12,005 nucleotides of DNA from Defluviicoccus sp. (GTDB taxonomy: Bacteria > Pseudomonadota > Alphaproteobacteria > MPNO01): assembly GCA_028820945.1 (NCBI GenBank), contig JAPPHW010000099.1, positions 1-12,005 of the forward strand, in the 5' to 3' direction. Below, one piece after another: positions 9,032 to 12,005 of the stretch. The notes under the pieces are model-generated. The model saw only the letters and a program-made list of their open reading frames with translations, was not told the origin of the DNA and ran no database searches. Position 1 is the first letter of the stretch, and each line of letters begins with the position of its first letter. The translations under genes and the position numbers were made by a program.

Positions 9032-10405
9032 TCAGGCCCTCCGCCGGGAGACGACGTAGGATTCGTCGTAGAACCAGAGCCCTCCGTATCGGTTCAGCAC
9101 CTCGCGGGTGGCGTCGAGATAGCCGCCTTCGGCGAGGACGTCCTCAAGCCGCTCGTCCTCGATCTGGGCGACATAGATGGCGGCGTTCCAGGCCGCGAAC
9201 AGGGTGGAGGTGCCGATGCTCTGCCCGCCGACCTCGCTCGGCAGGGTGTGCATGTCGTAGCGGAAGATCGAGCGCTTGTCGGAATAGGCGTTGAAGTTGA
9301 GGTCGCGGCCGTCGCGGCCGAGCGCCTCCTTGAGCGCCTTCAGGAGCTCGTGCCGGTTGGTGCGGAACGGGTCCTCGCCGGGCCACACCTTGCGGACGAT
9401 GTCGAGCCCGGGATCGCCGCCGCGGGAGTGGATGCCCAGGAGCCGCCCGCCGGAAGCGAGGCTGCGGGCGAGCGGGGCTAGCACCTTCTCTGCCTTGAAC
9501 GAGACCGGCATGCGCGCGCGGTAGGGCTGCGAGGCGATCACCAGATCGTACTCCGCCTTCACCGCGCCCGGACGCGGGATCACCTGGTCGAGCAGGAATT
9601 TGTGGTCCTCGCGGTAGACCACCAGCACCGAGGGGCGGACATAGAGCGGGTTGCCGGTCTTTTCCGAGGGCCTGACCTGCCAGGTCTCGGCGAGCCGGGG
9701 CTGGAGGCCGGCGATCTGCTCGTGGAACTCGTGCGAGGAATCGCCTTCGAGCGCCACCTCGATCCAGTTCAGCGCCGCCGCCGCCTCCATCGAGCGCGGC
9801 ATCAGCCAGGGCGCCTCGGTGTAGTAGAGGTTGGTCAGCACCAGCACCGTCGCCGGGTGCTCGTGGAACCGGTCGGGCATGCGCTCCAGCCCGAGGCGCA
9901 CGTCCTCGAGGCTGATCTCCTTGCCGACGATATAGAAGGGCAGCGTGCGGAAGCGCCGGTGCATCTGCCGCATCACGCCGGTCAGCACGGTGCCGTCCCC
10001 CATGCCGGCGTCGAACAGCCGGAGCGCCGGCGGCTGGGGGTGCAGATGGGCGAGCTCCATGCCCGCGCGCTCGGCGACCACCCACTTCTCCGAGCATGTG
10101 TTGACGAAGGCGAGGTATTTCTGGCGGTTGTCGTAGAACCGGAAGGCGGTCCGGGGGTCGCCGTCGGGCGTATCCGGAGGTTCGGGCGGGGCGGTCCCCG
10201 CCTCCGGGTCGGAAGACGCCGCGCCGTTCTCGTTCAGGAATCGGCGCACCCGCTCGACGGTGGCGGCGGTTACTCCCTTGCCTTCCCGAAGCCTGCCCAC
10301 GAACTTGCCGTCGTTGACGACGATCCGTCCGAACGTCGTTTCGGCGATGCCCGCCTCGCGGCAATAGGTCTCGATCTCGCCGACCAGACCGCCCAGAACG
10401 TCCAT
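9032..10405 (-). CDS. Methyltransferase-like protein with N-terminal HTH-like domain
   Basis: This 457-residue protein appears to have two parts. Residues 5-60 form four short amphipathic stretches, with AETTFGRIVV (21-30) and DGKFVGRLREGKG (32-44) followed by TAATVERVRRFL, a layout like XRE-type helix-turn-helix domains. Residues 61-84 are a Pro/Asp/Gly-rich linker. From about 85 the protein resembles a class I SAM-dependent methyltransferase. LRLFDAGMGDGTVL (128-141) fits the SAM-binding glycine loop. GKEIS (161-165) follows as the acidic strand-2 motif. YDLVIASQPYRARM (286-299) has the form of motif IV, with SQPY where nucleic-acid methylases have NPPY. The substrate is not recognised. The ATG at 10405 has GAGG 7 bases upstream. 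The MTHFR-like gene follows after 4 bases. The upstream TGGGA boxes are possible targets of its own HTH. The HTH and enzyme assignments are motif-based inference. Confidence 0.8.
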   Translation of the reverse strand: MDVLGGLVGEIETYCREAGIAETTFGRIVVNDGKFVGRLREGKGVTAATVERVRRFLNENGAASSDPEAGTAPPEPPDTPDGDPRTAFRFYDNRQKYLAFVNTCSEKWVVAERAGMELAHLHPQPPALRLFDAGMGDGTVLTGVMRQMHRRFRTLPFYIVGKEISLEDVRLGLERMPDRFHEHPATVLVLTNLYYTEAPWLMPRSMEAAAALNWIEVALEGDSSHEFHEQIAGLQPRLAETWQVRPSEKTGNPLYVRPSVLVVYREDHKFLLDQVIPRPGAVKAEYDLVIASQPYRARMPVSFKAEKVLAPLARSLASGGRLLGIHSRGGDPGLDIVRKVWPGEDPFRTNRHELLKALKEALGRDGRDLNFNAYSDKRSIFRYDMHTLPSEVGGQSIGTSTLFAAWNAAIYVAQIEDERLEDVLAEGGYLDATREVLNRYGGLWFYDESYVVSRRRA

Positions 10406-10436
10406 CCGTCAGCCTCGCGTTCGATGCCCGATATCT

Positions 10437-10465
10437 TCGTTAACGCGGCCCAAGAGGTCTGTCAA
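10437..10465 (-). promoter_or_regulatory. Candidate promoter for the HTH-methyltransferase / MTHFR operon
   Basis: On the minus strand a perfect TTGACA -35 (plus 10460-10465) is followed after 17 bases by TAACGA (10437-10442), a poor -10. The predicted start near 10430 leaves a leader of about 25 bases with the GAGG ribosome site. The TGGGA/TCCCA boxes lie just upstream of the -35, where an activator would bind. An alternative -10, TATTAT or TATATA, lies within 10490-10499 on this strand but has no good -35. Confidence 0.45.
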
Positions 10466-10499
10466 AGGATTTTTCCCATCAATGGCGACATATATAATA

Positions 10500-10515
10500 A
10501 TGGGATAAATCCCAT
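10500..10515. promoter_or_regulatory. 16-base palindromic operator candidate
   Basis: ATGGGATAAATCCCAT is a perfect inverted repeat with 7-base arms around AA. A 2-base loop is too short for a stable RNA hairpin, so DNA binding by a dimer is the likelier role. A perfect TATAAT (10493-10498, plus strand) abuts it, so binding would affect any transcript starting here. Confidence 0.55.
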
Positions 10516-10533
10516 AATTGGAGGAAATGACGG

Positions 10534-10547
10534 TGGGAACTGGCCGA
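10534..10547. promoter_or_regulatory. Degenerate TGGGA-N4-TCCCA-type site
   Basis: TGGGAACTGGCCGA has one perfect half-site and a second half matching TCCCA at three of five positions, in the same 14-base geometry as the two better sites. It begins 33 bases after the first site and 23 before the third, close to whole helical turns. It is weak on its own and supported only by its neighbours. Confidence 0.3.
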
Positions 10548-10556
10548 ATTTTCTCG

Positions 10557-10570
10557 TGGGAATCGTCCCA
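10557..10570. promoter_or_regulatory. Second TGGGA-N4-TCCCA operator candidate
   Basis: TGGGAATCGTCCCA repeats the geometry of the 10500-10515 palindrome with a different centre, so only the pentamer arms are conserved. It overlaps a further inverted repeat, GTCCCA-TCG-TGGGAC (10565-10579). That repeat could fold as a 6-bp hairpin in RNA on either strand. It has no T-run and does not look like a terminator for the hydantoinase B gene that ends at 10627. Confidence 0.5.
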
Positions 10571-10626
10571 TCGTGGGACCCTGAGGCGACAGTGGATGCA
10601 GCCGAAAGCGGATACGGCCCAACTCT

Positions 10627-12005
10627 TCAGGACGCGGCCTTTTCGCTCCGCAACCGTTCGGTCTCCGCCTCGTCGAGCGCCCCTTCGGCATCGACGGCAA
10701 CGCCGTAGAGCTCGCGCGCGGCTTGCGGCGTGACGTAGCCGTCCTCGATATCGGCCAGGACCAGCTCCGGCGGGCGTTCGAACGGATCGCCGTAGCCGCC
10801 CCCGCCGCTCTGGCAGAGGCGGATCGAGGCGCCCGCGGACATGCGCCGCGTTTCCAGCACGTCCATGTCTTCCGTGCATCCGTCGGGAAAGGAGATCGAG
10901 GTCGACGCCGGCGCCGGGCTGCCGCCGCCGAACAGGCCCCAGGCGGCGTGGCGGTGGTTCGCGGTGCGGAGCGTCAGCGTGCAGTCGGTGAGGAACGCAT
11001 ACTCGCGCGCGAAACCGATCCCGCCGCGATGCGTGCCGGCCCCGGCGCTGTCGGGGAGTAGCTCGAACCGCCCGACGCGGATCGGGTATTCCGTCTCGAC
11101 GATCTCGACCGGCGTTCCGGGCGCGAAGTGGTTCATCGGCAGCACGATCGAGGCGCCGTCGCCTTCGCTGGTGCCGCCGAGCGAGGTGGTCATCAGCTCG
11201 TACTGGACGGTCGCCTTACCGGATCGCCCCTCCGAATAGCCGATGGCCATCGCACCGGTGCCGAGCCCCGACGGTGCGACGGCGCGGTCCGGGTTGAGCG
11301 TGCCGAGCGCGGCCAGCACCACGTTGTAGACCATGTGCGACGTGGGGAAGTAGTGGTTGACCGTGGCCGGGAATTGCGGACTCACCATCCGGCCCGGCGG
11401 AATGACGAAGTCGACCGCCTCGAAGGCGCCGGTGTTCATCGGGATCGTCGGATCGGAGGCGGCGAGGATCGCCTGCATGGAGACCGCACGCGCGGTGGCC
11501 TCCGGGGTGTTGATCGGCCCCGCCGTCTGGGGGTCGCTGCCGCTGAAATCGATCGTCAGCCGGTCGCCCGACTTCTCCGCCCTTACGTGAATGCGGACCG
11601 GACGGTCCCGGTCGGCGCCGTCATGGTCCATCAGTCCCTCGGCCTCGGCGCTGCCGTCCTTCCAGGCGGAGACCGCCTCTCTCACCCGCCGGGCGGTCCG
11701 CGCCATCAGCGCGTCCATCGTCCCGGTCACGGTGTCCGCGCCGAAGGCCCCGCACAGTTCGGCGATGCGCCGGGCGCCGAGGCGGGTCGCGCCCACCTGC
11801 CCGCGTAGATCGCCGAGCACCACGTCGGGCGCGCGGCTGTTGTTGCGGACGATCGCCTCGACCTCGGCATTGACGCCGTCCGCGCTCCACATCCGGACCG
11901 GCGGCACCAGGATCCCGTCGTGGAAGATCTCGCGCGCCGCCGCCCCCGAAGAGCCCGGCACCAGCCCGCCGACATCGGCCTTGTGGGCGACGCTGACCCC
12001 GAAGG
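10627..12005 (-). CDS. Hydantoinase B / oxoprolinase family protein, N-terminus beyond window
   Basis: The frame is open from the right edge to a TGA at 10627, giving 458 visible residues. It continues upstream of an in-frame GTG at 11961 with VAHKADVGGLVPGSSG, a conserved HyuB block, so that GTG is not the start. HyuB proteins pair with HyuA in ATP-dependent hydrolysis of cyclic imides (N-methylhydantoin, 5-oxoproline) or, in relatives, ketone carboxylation. Further family features are EIFHDGILVPPVRMW, the ATVNHYFPTSHMVYN-like middle region and the C-terminal SGGGGYGDPFERPPELVLADIEDGYVT. Complete members run to about 520-600 residues, so roughly 100-130 are missing. The usual order puts hyuA before hyuB, so it may lie past the right edge. 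Substrate cannot be told. It is followed on the same strand, after 221 bases, by the HTH-methyltransferase gene, which appears to have its own promoter. Confidence 0.93.
   Translation of the reverse strand, partial: FGVSVAHKADVGGLVPGSSGAAAREIFHDGILVPPVRMWSADGVNAEVEAIVRNNSRAPDVVLGDLRGQVGATRLGARRIAELCGAFGADTVTGTMDALMARTARRVREAVSAWKDGSAEAEGLMDHDGADRDRPVRIHVRAEKSGDRLTIDFSGSDPQTAGPINTPEATARAVSMQAILAASDPTIPMNTGAFEAVDFVIPPGRMVSPQFPATVNHYFPTSHMVYNVVLAALGTLNPDRAVAPSGLGTGAMAIGYSEGRSGKATVQYELMTTSLGGTSEGDGASIVLPMNHFAPGTPVEIVETEYPIRVGRFELLPDSAGAGTHRGGIGFAREYAFLTDCTLTLRTANHRHAAWGLFGGGSPAPASTSISFPDGCTEDMDVLETRRMSAGASIRLCQSGGGGYGDPFERPPELVLADIEDGYVTPQAARELYGVAVDAEGALDEAETERLRSEKAAS

Larger units (their letters stand above)
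10474..10579. repeat. Cluster of seven TGGGA/TCCCA boxes
   Basis: Seven exact copies of the pentamer, counting both orientations, occur within 106 bases: TCCCA at 10474, TGGGA at 10501, TCCCA at 10510, TGGGA at 10534, TGGGA at 10557, TCCCA at 10566 and TGGGA at 10574. Two pairs share the same geometry, TGGGA-N4-TCCCA. The stretch is also far richer in A and T than its surroundings. This is the pattern of a multi-site regulator-binding region in front of the methyltransferase/MTHFR operon. The regulator is not identified. Confidence 0.6.

Noticed and set aside
10406..10626. Riboswitch (SAM or cobalamin type) ahead of the methyltransferase operon
   Set aside because: I could not find the conserved core boxes of these riboswitches on the minus strand. 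The repeated pentamers fit protein-binding DNA better, and the predicted leader is only about 25 bases.
9602..11808. Plus-strand frames opposite the methyltransferase-like and hydantoinase B genes
   Set aside because: Composition is Arg/Gly/His-rich and motif-free, while the minus strand carries recognisable proteins with ribosome sites.

Overview
The window is high-GC DNA (about two-thirds G+C by eye). It is densely packed with catabolic and one-carbon genes in short operons. Gene content and style (gcdH followed by a class III CoA-transferase, UbiD, hydantoinase B, a lipoprotein acylase, GTG starts) fit an environmental alphaproteobacterium, possibly Rhodospirillales-like. That placement is inference; no rRNA or other phylogenetic marker is present. 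No tRNA, rRNA, CRISPR, transposon or phage gene was seen.

Layout. (1) 1-910, minus: the N-terminal two thirds of a UbiD-type prenylated-FMN decarboxylase that runs off the left edge. (2) 911-1122: a divergent control region with two short dyads, one lying over a plausible -10 for the UbiD gene. (3) 1123-5502, plus: a compact three-gene operon of cytochrome b561, a penicillin-acylase-type Ntn amidohydrolase with a lipoprotein signal, and a GH3-family acyl-adenylating amide synthetase. (4) 5503-5611: the promoter region for the next pair. (5) 5612-8052, plus: glutaryl-CoA dehydrogenase and a CaiB/BaiF CoA-transferase two bases apart, the usual glutarate/lysine degradation pair. (6) 8083-10405, minus and convergent to the pair: a methylenetetrahydrofolate-reductase-family protein preceded, four bases upstream, by a methyltransferase-like protein with an N-terminal helix-turn-helix-like segment. 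(7) 10406-10626: an unusually AT-rich control region with repeated TGGGA/TCCCA boxes, several arranged as TGGGA-N4-TCCCA. (8) 10627-12005, minus: hydantoinase B / oxoprolinase family subunit, cut by the right edge.

How the genes work together. GcdG-like transferase plus GcdH should activate glutarate to glutaryl-CoA and convert it to crotonyl-CoA. The acylase and GH3 genes form a potential amide-breaking and amide-making pair in two compartments: lipoprotein outside, GH3 in the cytosol. The HTH-methyltransferase and MTHFR-like genes look like a folate-linked methyl-group module. It may regulate itself through the TGGGA boxes in front of it. The last two are the most interesting parts of the window, and both functional readings are inference.
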